64,000 nt of DNA. It comes from an uncultured Allobosea sp. (GTDB lineage Bacteria; Pseudomonadota; Alphaproteobacteria; Rhizobiales; Beijerinckiaceae). Shown here piece by piece: positions 1 to 8,430 of this stretch; positions within the stretch are counted from its first letter, which is position 1, and each line of letters begins with the position of its first letter. The notes beneath the pieces were generated by a model. The model was not told the origin of the DNA. It saw only the letters and a list, made by a program, of their open reading frames with translations, and did no database searches. The stretch is taken from NCBI RefSeq assembly GCF_945957345.1, contig NZ_CAMFKW010000009.1, positions 61,371 to 125,370 on the forward strand, given 5' to 3'. The position numbers and the translations under genes are program-made.

Positions 1-677
1 TTGCCGCCCGCGTTGCGGCTTGGCGGCTCGTTCCTCGGCTTGTAGCCTTCGAACTTCTCGTAGACGACCTTGCTGCCCGAGACATAGCCGGAGGGAACGA
101 ACTTGTAGGGACCGGAACCGACCATCTCGGTGACCTGCGTGTTGGCGTCGGTCTTCGCCAGGCGCTCAGGCATGATTACCGGCGGCTGGTCCGACTTGGC
201 CAGGCACTCCAGCATCCGCGGGAAAGGCCGTTTGAGCTTGATCTCGATCGTGCGATCGTCGGGCGCACCCCATTCCTCGACCGCCCTGCCGAGCAGCTGG
301 CCGTAGGGGTCGCGCTGCGTCCAGCGCTTGACGCTGGCGGCGCAGTCGATCGCCTTGACCGGCGTGCCGTCATGGAAGGTCAACCCCTCGCGCAGCTTGA
401 TGCGCCAGGTCTTGCCATCGGCCGAGACCTCGTGCCCCTCCGCCATCTGCGGCTGCGGCTTCAGGTTCTCGTCCGCCCCGTAGAGCATGTCGAAGACATA
501 GTAACCGTGGTTGTTGGTGACGGTCGCTGTGGTCCAGACCGGGTCCAGCGCCGAGAGATTGGCCTGCGGCACAAACTTCATCAGCGTTGCACTGGCCTGC
601 GCCGCGGCCGGCCGCGGCAGAGCCGGCCCGGCCAGACCGAGCGCGGCCGTCCCCATCAGAAAATCACGACGTTTCAT
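1..677 (-). CDS. ABC transporter substrate-binding protein, peptide/nickel type (3' end outside window)
   Basis: Periplasmic binding protein of the SBP_bac_5 (DppA/OppA) family that feeds a peptide-type ABC importer. The reading frame is open from the ATG at 677 to the window edge, so about 225 N-terminal residues are visible. It starts MKRRDFLMG, a twin-arginine-like signal ending near PRPAAAQA. Family features follow: LDPVWTTATVTNNHGYYVFD, then LREGLTFHDGTPVKA, then a GSGPYKFV segment. A GGGGAGAG-type ribosome site lies just upstream of 677. The C-terminal half and any permease genes lie to the left. Family assignment is firm; the substrate is unknown. Confidence 0.93.
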   Translation of the reverse strand, partial: MKRRDFLMGTAALGLAGPALPRPAAAQASATLMKFVPQANLSALDPVWTTATVTNNHGYYVFDMLYGADENLKPQPQMAEGHEVSADGKTWRIKLREGLTFHDGTPVKAIDCAASVKRWTQRDPYGQLLGRAVEEWGAPDDRTIEIKLKRPFPRMLECLAKSDQPPVIMPERLAKTDANTQVTEMVGSGPYKFVPSGYVSGSKVVYEKFEGYKPRNEPPSRNAGG

Positions 678-721
678 CTGGTCTCTCCCCATTATGGTTG
701 CTTTGGAATGTAGGCTCGGAC

Positions 722-2215
722 TCAGGCGAAACCCATGAAATTCGGGCTCTCGCTGAGCGGCCGGGCCTTGGCGAGCTTCGCGAGGTCCGGCACCGGACGC
801 GCGGTCAGAGGATCGCCCGCGAGCGCCGCTTCCAGTGCCGCCGCTACCGCCAGAACCTTGGCGTCGCCGCCACGCGGTCCGACGATCTGCAGGCCGAACG
901 GCATGCCGTTGCGGTCGAGCCCGACCGGCAGCGAGATCGCGGGATGGCCGACGATGGTGACGGCATAGGCCGCCGCCAGCCAGTGGAAATAGGTCCGCGT
1001 CGGTTTGCCATCGATCTCGGACGGGAAGAGCTCGGTCCAGGGCCGCGGGCTCAATGTCACCGCCGGCGAGAGGATGACGTCATAATCGTCGAAGAAGCGC
1101 TGCCAGCGCTGGTAGATCCCCGTCTGCTGCTTCATCGCGCGGGTGACGTCGAGCGCCGAATAGCGCAAGCCCTCCTCGACATTGGCACGGACATTGGGCC
1201 CGACCATGTCCGGCGTCTCGCGCACCTTGTCGAGATGGGCCGCGAGGAAATTGCTCGCGCGCAGGATTTCGAACACCTCGTCCGTGCCCTCGCAATCCGG
1301 CGTGGCTTCCTCGGCAGCCCGGAACAGGTGGCTGAAGGCCTTGGTCTTGTCGAAGAACGTGTCGCGGATCAGCCGCTCGGTCGGGGCGAAGCCGAAATCC
1401 GGCGTCAGAGCCACCTTGAGCGAGGCGAGATCGATAGCATCGGGGCGGGCGAAATCCGCCGGCCGCCGCACGGTCCGGCCATGGATGGTGGTCGCCAGCG
1501 GATCGGCTGCGTTGTCGGAGACGATGGCGGAAAGCAACAGGCAGAGATCGGGCACATTGCGCGCCATCGGGCCGAGCACCGGCAGCGGCGACCAGCCGAG
1601 CTGACGCTTCTCGCTAGGCACGAGGCCGGGCGTCGGCCGAAAGCCGACGATGCCGTTGAAGGCGGCCGGATTGCGCAAGGAGCCGCCGGTATCGGAGCCG
1701 GTCGCGAGCGGCACCATGTTGGTGGCCAGCACGACGCCCGAACCGCCGGAGGAGCCGGCCGCGCTCTTCGAGGGATCGAACGGGTTGCCGGTCGCGCCAT
1801 AGACGGCGTTGCGGGTATTGGCGCCGGCACCCCATTCGGGGGTGTTGGTCTTGCCGGCGACGATTCCGCCGGCCTTGCGCACGGAGGAGACGATGAGCTG
1901 GTCTTCCTTCGGCACGAAGTCGCGATAGAGCGCACTGCCATAGGTCGTGCGCAGGCCGGCCGTGTTCTCGAGGTCCTTGATGCCGACCGGGAGACCGTGC
2001 AGGGCACCCAGCGCATCGCCGCGCGCTGTCGCCTCGTCGGCCACGCCGGCATCCTTGCGCGCCTTGTCGTCGTCGCGCGCGACCATCGCGTTCACGGCGG
2101 GGTCGATCGCATCCATCCGGCGGATGCAGCTCTGGAGCAGTTCGCGGGCCGAGAGTTTCTTGGCGCCGATGAGGGCGCGCGCGGCAACGGCGCTGAGGTC
2201 GCAGGGTTCGGTCAA
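722..2215 (-). CDS. Amidase (amidase-signature family)
   Basis: A 497-residue amidase-signature hydrolase that cleaves a carboxamide or related C-N bond in the cytoplasm. The Ser-cisSer-Lys triad is visible: Lys80 in HGLPVGIKD, Ser155 in AGSSGGSG and Ser179 in GSDTGGSLRNPA. Length is normal for the family and no signal peptide is seen. The stop lies 44 bases from the start of the upstream-coded peptide-binding protein on the same strand, so the two may share a transcript, with the amidase transcribed first. That pairing suggests an imported amide or peptide-like substrate, but this is inference from position. GatA is unlikely because no gatB or gatC is adjacent. Confidence 0.93.
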   Translation of the reverse strand: MTEPCDLSAVAARALIGAKKLSARELLQSCIRRMDAIDPAVNAMVARDDDKARKDAGVADEATARGDALGALHGLPVGIKDLENTAGLRTTYGSALYRDFVPKEDQLIVSSVRKAGGIVAGKTNTPEWGAGANTRNAVYGATGNPFDPSKSAAGSSGGSGVVLATNMVPLATGSDTGGSLRNPAAFNGIVGFRPTPGLVPSEKRQLGWSPLPVLGPMARNVPDLCLLLSAIVSDNAADPLATTIHGRTVRRPADFARPDAIDLASLKVALTPDFGFAPTERLIRDTFFDKTKAFSHLFRAAEEATPDCEGTDEVFEILRASNFLAAHLDKVRETPDMVGPNVRANVEEGLRYSALDVTRAMKQQTGIYQRWQRFFDDYDVILSPAVTLSPRPWTELFPSEIDGKPTRTYFHWLAAAYAVTIVGHPAISLPVGLDRNGMPFGLQIVGPRGGDAKVLAVAAALEAALAGDPLTARPVPDLAKLAKARPLSESPNFMGFA

Positions 2216-2348
2216 GACAGGTCACTCCGTTGCGCGCGGCCCGGCGCACGCGCTATGTCACGCCGGGTAATCCGCCCAGACTAGGCGACGAGACCGAGAT
2301 GTCCATGTCCCGGCCGCGCATGGCCGCCCCTTCCCCATGGGAGGTCCG

Positions 2349-2690
2349 ATGAGCAATCCGGGCGCCCGGCCCTGGCGGGAAACGAAAGAGGGCATCGCGC
2401 TCGATGTCCGTCTGACGCCGCGCGGCGGGCGCGACGCCCTCGACGGCGTCGAGACGCTCGCGGATGGCCGTGCCGTCCTGAAGGCGCGCGTCCGTGCCGC
2501 GCCGACCGAGGGAGAGGCGAACACGGCCTTGATCCGCTTGCTGGCACAGGAATTCGGGCTGCCCCGCTCGCAGGTGACGCTTGCCTCAGGTGCAACCGCC
2601 CGGCTGAAGACGATCGCCTTAAGCGGCAATCCCGCTGCTATCGCCACCATGCTCGAAACGCGCCTGGGCGCAGGCCGGCAGACGGGCTGA
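2349..2690 (+). CDS. DUF167 (YggU-like) protein
   Basis: Small conserved protein of the DUF167/YggU family, 113 residues from the ATG at 2349. That start is preferred over the in-frame ATG at 2337 because GGGAGG lies just before it. Family features seen: LDVRLTPRGGRDALDG near the N terminus, LKARVRAAPTEGEANTALI in the middle, and a GLPRSQVTLASGATARLKT segment. Structural work on homologues shows a compact alpha/beta fold, but no biochemical role is established. The carbonic anhydrase gene follows on the same strand after about 60 bases, so the two may be co-transcribed. Confidence 0.9.
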   Translation: MSNPGARPWRETKEGIALDVRLTPRGGRDALDGVETLADGRAVLKARVRAAPTEGEANTALIRLLAQEFGLPRSQVTLASGATARLKTIALSGNPAAIATMLETRLGAGRQTG

Positions 2691-2750
2691 GCGATGCCGC
2701 ACCGCAACATAGACTTGACGAAGCCGCCGGTTTCCTGTTCGAGAGAGGCT

Positions 2751-3449
2751 ATGGACAAGCCTGCAGAGCCATTCCCGCAGCGCCTGACGGAAGGCTATCG
2801 TTCCTTCCTCGACGATCGTTTCATCCGCGAACAGAGCCGCTACGAAGAGCTCGGCGAGCACGGCCAGACGCCGCAGATCATGCTGATCGGCTGCTGCGAC
2901 TCGCGCGTTTCGCCGGAAGTCATCTTCGATGCGAAGCCGGGCGAGATGTTCGTCGCGCGCAACATCGCCAATCTCGTGCCGCCCTTCCAGCCGGACGACC
3001 AGCTCCACGGCACCTCGGCCGCGCTCGAATACGCCATCCAGGCGCTCAAGGTGCAGCATATCGTCGTGCTCGGCCATGGCCGCTGCGGCGGCATCCGCGC
3101 CTTCGCCGACGATAGCCAGCAGGCGCTGTCGCCGGGTGACTTCATCGGCAAATGGATCACGCTGATCGGCCCGGCCGCCGAGCGCACCGGCGGGCGCGGC
3201 CGCAACGAGAATTTCGACGACTATCTCCAGCGCCTGGAGCTGGCTTCGATCCAGCAATCGCTCGCCAACCTGCGCACCTTCCCCTGCGTGCAGATCCTGG
3301 AGAGCAAGGGCCGCTTGCATCTGCACGGCGCCTATTTCGCCGTCGCGACCGGTGTGCTGATGATCCTGGACAACGCGACCGGCCAGTTCATCCCGGCTGT
3401 CGGCGAGATGCCCAAGCGCGTCCAGCAGATCCGCTGCTCCGAGGCGTGA
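2751..3449 (+). CDS. Beta-class carbonic anhydrase
   Basis: Zinc enzyme interconverting CO2 and bicarbonate, 232 residues. Zinc ligands and the Asp/Arg dyad are present: Cys48-x-Asp50-x-Arg52 in GCCDSRVSPE, and His109-x-x-Cys112 in GHGRCGG. The ATG at 2751 is chosen because GAGAGAGG lies directly upstream; an in-frame ATG at 2694 would add 19 residues with no family similarity. The protein is cytoplasmic by absence of a signal. In heterotrophic bacteria such enzymes supply bicarbonate for carboxylases when CO2 is low. A palindromic repeat lies ten bases past the stop and may end transcription. Confidence 0.95.
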   Translation: MDKPAEPFPQRLTEGYRSFLDDRFIREQSRYEELGEHGQTPQIMLIGCCDSRVSPEVIFDAKPGEMFVARNIANLVPPFQPDDQLHGTSAALEYAIQALKVQHIVVLGHGRCGGIRAFADDSQQALSPGDFIGKWITLIGPAAERTGGRGRNENFDDYLQRLELASIQQSLANLRTFPCVQILESKGRLHLHGAYFAVATGVLMILDNATGQFIPAVGEMPKRVQQIRCSEA

Positions 3450-3458
3450 GCTCAGCGC

Positions 3459-3511
3459 GTCATCCCGCATCTGCGCCGCAGCACTGCGTGCCGCGGCGCG
3501 TGCGGGATGAC
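3459..3511. repeat. Palindromic intergenic repeat, family A copy 1
   Basis: Perfect 11-bp inverted arms GTCATCCCGCA (3459-3469) and TGCGGGATGAC (3501-3511) enclose a GC-rich core with CCGCAGCACTG and GTGCCGCG. The convergent genes for carbonic anhydrase and xerD end on either side, so it may act as a two-way terminator. A longer related unit with the same outer arm sequence and the same CCGCAGCACTG core lies at 19733-19870. Confidence 0.75.
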
Positions 3512-3519
3512 ATCTCGCC

Positions 3520-4449
3520 TCACTCCCCATCCGAGAGGGGATGGAGATCGCGCACCATGCTCTTCAACCGCTCGTCGAGGACATGGGTGTAGATCTGCGT
3601 CGTCGCGATATCGGCGTGGCCCAGCAATTCCTGCACGACCCGGAGATCGGCGCCGTTCTGGAGGAGATGACTGGCGAAGGCATGGCGCAGGACGTGCGGG
3701 CTTAAGGCTGCGGCCGAGAGCCCAGCCGCCCCGGCCAGTGACTTGAGATCCCGGGCGAAGACCTGCCGCGTCAGATGCCCGCTCTCGCCTTCCGATGGGA
3801 AGAGCCAGCGACTATCCGCCGATCCAGTCTCCCTCAGCGCCTCCAACCAATCGCGGGCAGCCTGCCGCGCCGCATCGTTCAGCGGCACCAGACGCTCCTT
3901 GTCGCCCTTGCCGCGCACGATCAGGAAGCGTTCGCGCGTCGTCGCTGCCGACAATGGCAGCGCGATCAGCTCGGAAACGCGCAGGCCTGTGGCATAGAGC
4001 ATCTCGACGAGGCAGCGCATGCGCAGGGCCTTGAGCCGGGCCGCCTTCGATATCTCCTCCCGCTCGTAAGCGGCCCGCGCTGCCTCCAGCAGGCGGTCGA
4101 CATCGGCGACCGTCACCACTTTGGGCAGGGGCCGGCCCAGCCGCGGCCCGGCGATTGCGGCCGATGGATCGGAGCCCGCCAGCCCTTCCGTGTAGAGGAA
4201 ACGGTGGAACTGACGCACGGCCGAGAGCCGGCGCGCTGCCGAAGACGCCTTGAGACCGCGCGCGGCGAGATCGGCGAGCCAGCCGCGGATATCCTCGGCC
4301 GCGGCGTCGCCCGGCGCCTTGCCGCCCAGGAATTCGAGATAATCCGCGATGTCGCGCTCATAGGCGTCGAGCGTGTTGCGCGCCGCGCCGCGCTCGGCAG
4401 CGAGCATGTCGAGGAAGGCGTTGAGCCTCTGGCGTCCCAACCGGCTCAT
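3520..4449 (-). CDS. xerD: Site-specific tyrosine recombinase XerD
   Basis: Resolves chromosome dimers at dif together with XerC and FtsK. The 309-residue length is normal. An N-terminal SAM-like core-binding domain (about 5-95) precedes the catalytic domain. Catalytic residues seen: Arg157 in TGLRVSE, His252 and Arg255 in SPHVLRHAFASH, His278 in LLGHAD and Tyr287 in TTQIYTHV. The ATG at 4449 lies three bases from the terminal arm of the inverted-repeat element at 4452-4716. The AGAGG that would serve as its ribosome site is inside that arm. Conserved neighbours aroK and aroB lie on the other side of the element, divergently oriented. Confidence 0.95.
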   Translation of the reverse strand: MSRLGRQRLNAFLDMLAAERGAARNTLDAYERDIADYLEFLGGKAPGDAAAEDIRGWLADLAARGLKASSAARRLSAVRQFHRFLYTEGLAGSDPSAAIAGPRLGRPLPKVVTVADVDRLLEAARAAYEREEISKAARLKALRMRCLVEMLYATGLRVSELIALPLSAATTRERFLIVRGKGDKERLVPLNDAARQAARDWLEALRETGSADSRWLFPSEGESGHLTRQVFARDLKSLAGAAGLSAAALSPHVLRHAFASHLLQNGADLRVVQELLGHADIATTQIYTHVLDERLKSMVRDLHPLSDGE

Positions 4450-4451
4450 TG

Positions 4452-4716
4452 AGGGCCTCTAACAAAACTGGGAGGGGTCTCGACGCCGGCAATTCGTCCG
4501 CTCCGCCAGGAGCGGGGTGAAGCCGATACCGTTGGTATCGGCAAGCGCCGCGACGCCGCGGGCGGTCGAATTCCCGGCGCCGAAGGTGGGCTTTGGAGGG
4601 CCGCCTGCGGCGTCGGAGCGACTTGCCGATATCGAGAGATATCGGCGGCGCGCTCCTCCTGGCATTCGGCTCCTCCAAAGCCCATCGAGACCCCTCCCAG
4701 TTTTGTTAGAGGCCCT
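4452..4716. repeat. 265-bp nested inverted-repeat element (MITE-like), no transposase
   Basis: Perfect 32-bp terminal inverted repeats lie at 4452-4483 and 4685-4716. Inside are a 13-bp perfect inverted repeat (TGGGCTTTGGAGG at 4587-4599 with its complement at 4672-4684) and three further hairpins: CCGCTCC/GGAGCGG (4498-4515), GCCGATACC/GGTATCGGC (4522-4542) and GCCGATATC/GATATCGGC (4625-4646). The layout suggests a non-autonomous mobile or REP-like element between xerD and the small membrane-protein gene. No target duplication is obvious. An open frame runs through it leftward but has no protein-like composition. Confidence 0.8.
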
Positions 4717-4903
4717 TAGGTTGCAATTTGGACGGCGGCACGATCTCGATCATCGCCCGCTGGACCGGCTGGACGAAAGTGACGAGCGCGATCATGCCCC
4801 CGAAGATCAGCCCGGCGATGATCGCGATGAAAGCCAGGAAACGGAACAGCGTCGGCACGTCGGGCGGACTCTCGCAATCGCTTGCGGTGCGCGATCCCGG
4901 CAC
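4706..4903 (-). CDS. Small single-span membrane protein of the xerD-aroK intergenic position
   Basis: A 65-residue product from a GTG at 4903; a second GTG giving VPTLFRFLAF is an alternative and may be the true start. One hydrophobic segment, FLAFIAIIAGLIFGGMIALV, is followed by a short tail with PPSKLQPK. Small membrane proteins of this shape, ending in an xxxKLNP-like tail, are common in this locus in Hyphomicrobiales; the role is unknown. The last three codons (KGL and stop) lie inside the right arm of the inverted-repeat element, so the insertion probably replaced the original 3' end. It is transcribed toward xerD. Confidence 0.6.
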   Translation of the reverse strand: MPGSRTASDCESPPDVPTLFRFLAFIAIIAGLIFGGMIALVTFVQPVQRAMIEIVPPSKLQPKGL

Positions 4904-5033
4904 CGGACCTGAGTATCCCCGATCACAACCGGCCCGCGCAAGAGCCAGCGAGCCTCAGCCCGTGTAAAGCGCATGACAAGGGCATGACGCAGCGGCCGCC
5001 TGGTGCTACAGCCGTGCCGAGGACCAGATTGCC

Positions 5034-5633
5034 ATGACCGCCGCCGCCACCATCGCCGCCCCCGGCACGACCGACCTGCGCGCCATTCTCGGCCAGCGCG
5101 CGATCGTGCTCGTCGGCATGATGGGTTCCGGCAAGAGCTCGGTCGGCCGCAGGCTGGCGACGCGCCTCGGCCTGCCCTTCGTCGATGCCGATACCGAGAT
5201 CGAGACGGCGGCGCATATGACGATCCCCGAGATCTTCGCGCAGCGCGGCGAGGCCGAGTTCCGCGAGGGCGAGCGCCGGGTGATCAGCCGCGTGCTGACG
5301 ACGCGCGCTCCGTTGGTGCTCGCGACCGGCGGCGGCGCCTTCATGAATGCCGAGACGCGCGCCCGGGTGAAGGAGCTCGGCATCTCGGTCTGGCTCAAGG
5401 CCGAGCCCGACGTGCTGATGCGCCGGGTCCGCAAGCGCTCGAACCGGCCGTTGCTGGCTACCGCCGACCCCGAGGCGACGCTCCGCCGGATGCTGGCCGA
5501 GCGCGAGCCGGTCTATGCGCTGGCCGACATCACCATCTTGTCGAGCGACGAGCCTCACGAAATCGTGGTCGGCGAAACCATCGCCGCATTGGGCGACTAT
5601 CTCGGGCCGGCAGCCGGAGCGACGATGCCATGA
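5034..5633 (+). CDS. aroK: Shikimate kinase
   Basis: Phosphorylates shikimate to shikimate 3-phosphate with ATP, fifth step of the chorismate pathway. Length is 199 residues. The Walker A motif is GMMGSGKSSVG near residues 28-38, followed by the shikimate-binding DADTEIE, a Walker-like ATGGGAF and the lid segment RSNRPLL. The gene overlaps aroB by four bases (ATGA), so they are translationally coupled. The roughly 130 bases upstream carry no other gene and should hold the promoter. Confidence 0.96.
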   Translation: MTAAATIAAPGTTDLRAILGQRAIVLVGMMGSGKSSVGRRLATRLGLPFVDADTEIETAAHMTIPEIFAQRGEAEFREGERRVISRVLTTRAPLVLATGGGAFMNAETRARVKELGISVWLKAEPDVLMRRVRKRSNRPLLATADPEATLRRMLAEREPVYALADITILSSDEPHEIVVGETIAALGDYLGPAAGATMP

Positions 5634-6769
5634 CCGCCACGACGCCCGAGAAGACCGGCGCCCGCATTGTCGTCCCCGTGGCGCTCGAAGGCCGCGGCTA
5701 CGACATCCATATCGGCCGCCACCAGCTTTGCGAGGCCGCAGCCCTGATCGCCGCCTTCGCGCCGGGCGCCAAGGCGGCCCTCGTCACCGACGAGAGCGTC
5801 GCAGCCCTGCATGGCGCGGCCTTCGAGACCTGCCTTCAGCAGGAAGGCATCACGGCGACGCGCATCACCATCCCGCCGGGCGAGGCGTCCAAATCCTATG
5901 CCCAATTCGTCGCACTCTGCGATGCGCTGCTGGCGGCCAAGATCGAACGCAATGACCTCGTCATCGCCTTCGGCGGCGGCGTCGTCGGCGATCTCACCGG
6001 CTTCGCGGCAGCTGTGCTCAGGCGCGGCGTGCGCTTCGTGCAGGTGCCGACGACCCTCCTCGCCCAGGTCGATTCCTCGGTCGGCGGCAAGACCGGCATC
6101 AACTCGCCCCACGGCAAGAACCTGATCGGCGCCTTCCACCAGCCGGCGCTGGTCATCGCCGACACCGCCCTGCTGGACACGCTGAGCGAGCGCGAGTTCA
6201 AGGCCGGCTATGCCGAAGTGGTGAAATACGGGCTGATCGACGATCCCGACTTCTTCGACTGGTGCGAAGTCAACTGGAGCCGCATCATCGCCGGCGGCCC
6301 GGAGCGCGACCATGCCGTTGCCGTCTCCTGCCGCGCCAAGGCCGCCATTGTCGCCCGTGACGAGCGCGAGGAGGGCGACCGTGCGCTGCTCAATCTCGGC
6401 CATACCTTCGCCCATGCGCTGGAACGGCTGACGAATTACGATTCCGCCCGCCTCGTCCATGGCGAAGCGGTCGCGATCGGCCTGGCGCTGGCTTTCCGCT
6501 TCTCGCAGCGTCTCGGGCTTTGTTCGGGCCAAGACGCCATCCGTGTAGCGCGCCATCTCGACCATATCGGTCTGCCAAGCCGCTTGCAGCAGGTCCCGGG
6601 CGGAACCGGCAGCGCCGAGGAGATCGTCAACGCCATGGCGCAGGACAAGAAGGTTAAGCGCGGCGTGCTGACCTTCATCCTCGCCCGCGGCATCGGCAAG
6701 AGCTTCATCGCTCACGGCGTCGCCGCTGAGGAAGTACGCGGCTTCATCGAGGACGAGCTCGCCGCCTGA
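5630..6769 (+). CDS. aroB: 3-dehydroquinate synthase
   Basis: NAD- and metal-dependent cyclisation of DAHP to 3-dehydroquinate, second step of the chorismate pathway. The start is the ATG at 5630, which overlaps the aroK stop; this gives 379 residues, typical for the family. Motifs seen: GGGVVGDLTGFAAAV in the nucleotide and substrate region, VPTTLLAQVDSSVGGKTGIN, and the metal-ligand stretch NLGHTFAHALE. The aroK-aroB pair is the standard proteobacterial arrangement. It converges with the DUF1330 gene, leaving only six bases between stops. Confidence 0.96.
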   Translation: MTATTPEKTGARIVVPVALEGRGYDIHIGRHQLCEAAALIAAFAPGAKAALVTDESVAALHGAAFETCLQQEGITATRITIPPGEASKSYAQFVALCDALLAAKIERNDLVIAFGGGVVGDLTGFAAAVLRRGVRFVQVPTTLLAQVDSSVGGKTGINSPHGKNLIGAFHQPALVIADTALLDTLSEREFKAGYAEVVKYGLIDDPDFFDWCEVNWSRIIAGGPERDHAVAVSCRAKAAIVARDEREEGDRALLNLGHTFAHALERLTNYDSARLVHGEAVAIGLALAFRFSQRLGLCSGQDAIRVARHLDHIGLPSRLQQVPGGTGSAEEIVNAMAQDKKVKRGVLTFILARGIGKSFIAHGVAAEEVRGFIEDELAA

Positions 6770-6775
6770 GCAAGA

Positions 6776-7111
6776 TCAGGCCGGTCCGACCTTGGCCAGG
6801 AAATCGCTCGCACGATAACCGGGCGCCACGCCCTTGACCAGCATCGTCACGCTGCGCGAGTTCTCGGTCCGGAGCGGCAGGATTTCGCGATAGGCTGGTG
6901 AATCGTACCAGGCGCGTGCCCGCTCCATGTCCGGAAAGCCGATGATGACGATGTCGCCCGGCCACGGCCCCTCAACGATCTCCGGCGTCGCGCCATGGAT
7001 CAGGAACTGGCCGTCATACGGCGCAATCGTCTCGTCGATCCGCGCGATGTAGTCGATGATCTCGGCGCCGAGGCGAACATCCTGGAGATGTGCAATGGCA
7101 TAGGCAGTCAT
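6776..7111 (-). CDS. DUF1330 family protein
   Basis: A 111-residue protein of the DUF1330 family, a dimeric alpha/beta-barrel fold related to ABM and EthD-like domains, with no assigned reaction. The ATG at 7111 is chosen because GGAGAG stands six bases before it; an in-frame start at 7162 adds a tail without similarity. Features seen: AYAIAHLQDVR at the N terminus, IVIIGFPDMERARAWYDSP and YREILPLR, which match the family core. No signal or membrane segment is present. It converges with aroB and has no clear functional partner. Confidence 0.85.
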   Translation of the reverse strand: MTAYAIAHLQDVRLGAEIIDYIARIDETIAPYDGQFLIHGATPEIVEGPWPGDIVIIGFPDMERARAWYDSPAYREILPLRTENSRSVTMLVKGVAPGYRASDFLAKVGPA

Positions 7112-7212
7112 GTTTCTCTCCTGCAGATCGCGGCCGGCAGGCCGTTCGTTGCGAAGGACCATGACGCTCGGAGGGCATGAGGTCGATTACCACAGGGGTA
7201 ATCGCGCCGCCG

Positions 7213-8322
7213 TCAGGGGCTGAAAACCAGCACGATGAAGACGAAGAACACGGCGAGATGCACCGCGCCTTCCAGCATCGTCGTGCGCGTGCCGGTGAAG
7301 GTCAGGGTCGACAGCAGGAGCGTCATCGCCGCGATCACCATATTGGTCGCCGAGAGGCCGAGCACGACCGGCTGGCCGGTGAAGACGCCGATCAGCAATA
7401 CGGCCGGCACGGTCATGCCGAGCGTCGAGGCGGCGGCACCGAGGCAGAGATTGATCGCGCGTTGGAGCTGGTTCGAGGTGATCGCCCGCAGCGCCGTGAT
7501 GCATTCCGGCGTGAACACCACCATCGCGATCAGGATACCACCCAGCGCCGCCGGCGCGCCGAGCTTGGCGATGCCGAAATCCAGCACGGCCGCGAGGCCC
7601 TTCGAGAGAATGACGATCGGCAGGATATTGGCGAGCAGCAGCCCGACATGCGGCAGCACCTCCCGCATCGAGGACGGAGATGCGGCCTCGCCGTCTTCGT
7701 TTGCCGCGAGGACAGGCTTGCCCTCCTCATCCGGCTCGCGGAAGAACATGCTGTGCCGCCCTGTCTGGAGCGCGAGGAAGGCGCCATAGAGCGCCACCGT
7801 GAAGATCGAGAAAGCGATCGCCTGGAAAGAGGTCAGCGTGCCGTCTGGCGTCGAGGTGGTGAAATTGGGCAGGAAGAGCGGGATCACCGTCAGCGGGATG
7901 ATCACGGCCAGATAGGAAGTCGCGCCCTTAAGGTTGTAGCGCTGCTGGAAATGTCTCAGCCCTCCGATCAATAGCCCGATGCCGACGACCCCGTTGAGCA
8001 CGATCATCAGCACCGCGAACATCGTGTCGCGGCCGAGCGTCGGCGCACCCTTGGCCCCGAGCATGACGGCTCCGACCAGCGCCACCTCGATGATCACGAT
8101 CGAGAGCGTCAGGATCAGCGTGCCGTAGGGCTCACCCAATCGATGCGCGATATCCTCGGCTTCATGGACCACGCCGAAGGCGGACCAGATGATGACGCCG
8201 AGCAGCCAGCCGAAGACGAACAGCGACGGCAGCGGCGCGCCGAGCTGGCCGAGCACGGTATCGCCGAACAGCAGGAAAACGGCAACGGAAGCCCAGGCGG
8301 CGGCAAGGCGAAGCATCATCAT
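7213..8322 (-). CDS. chaA: Calcium/proton antiporter (ChaA-like, CaCA superfamily)
   Basis: Inner-membrane Ca2+(Na+)/H+ exchanger, 369 residues from the first ATG at 8322. A TTG at 8370 would add 16 residues rich in Cys and Arg and is less likely. About eleven hydrophobic spans are visible. The two inverted alpha repeats carry acidic signatures: FGVVHEAEDIAHRLGEPYGT in the first half and VVFTPECITALRA in the second. A hydrophilic acidic loop (REPDEEGKPVLAANEDGE) separates the halves, as in ChaA. The role is export of Ca2+ or Na+ at alkaline pH. No neighbour suggests a dedicated partner. Confidence 0.88.
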   Translation of the reverse strand: MMMLRLAAAWASVAVFLLFGDTVLGQLGAPLPSLFVFGWLLGVIIWSAFGVVHEAEDIAHRLGEPYGTLILTLSIVIIEVALVGAVMLGAKGAPTLGRDTMFAVLMIVLNGVVGIGLLIGGLRHFQQRYNLKGATSYLAVIIPLTVIPLFLPNFTTSTPDGTLTSFQAIAFSIFTVALYGAFLALQTGRHSMFFREPDEEGKPVLAANEDGEAASPSSMREVLPHVGLLLANILPIVILSKGLAAVLDFGIAKLGAPAALGGILIAMVVFTPECITALRAITSNQLQRAINLCLGAAASTLGMTVPAVLLIGVFTGQPVVLGLSATNMVIAAMTLLLSTLTFTGTRTTMLEGAVHLAVFFVFIVLVFSP

Positions 8323-8430
8323 GCTGAAATGACTCGGACAATCGGCGGCAATGCGGCGACAGTCGCACAATCCCCGGGGCTTTGTCTCGACCGATGCCTC
8401 CGCTGCGGCAATCCGGTTCCCGATCAGGCG

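Noticed and set aside
4446..4685. 79-codon leftward frame through the inverted-repeat element
   Set aside because: It is made of the hairpins themselves, ends inside xerD and has no protein-like features; treated as part of a structural repeat.
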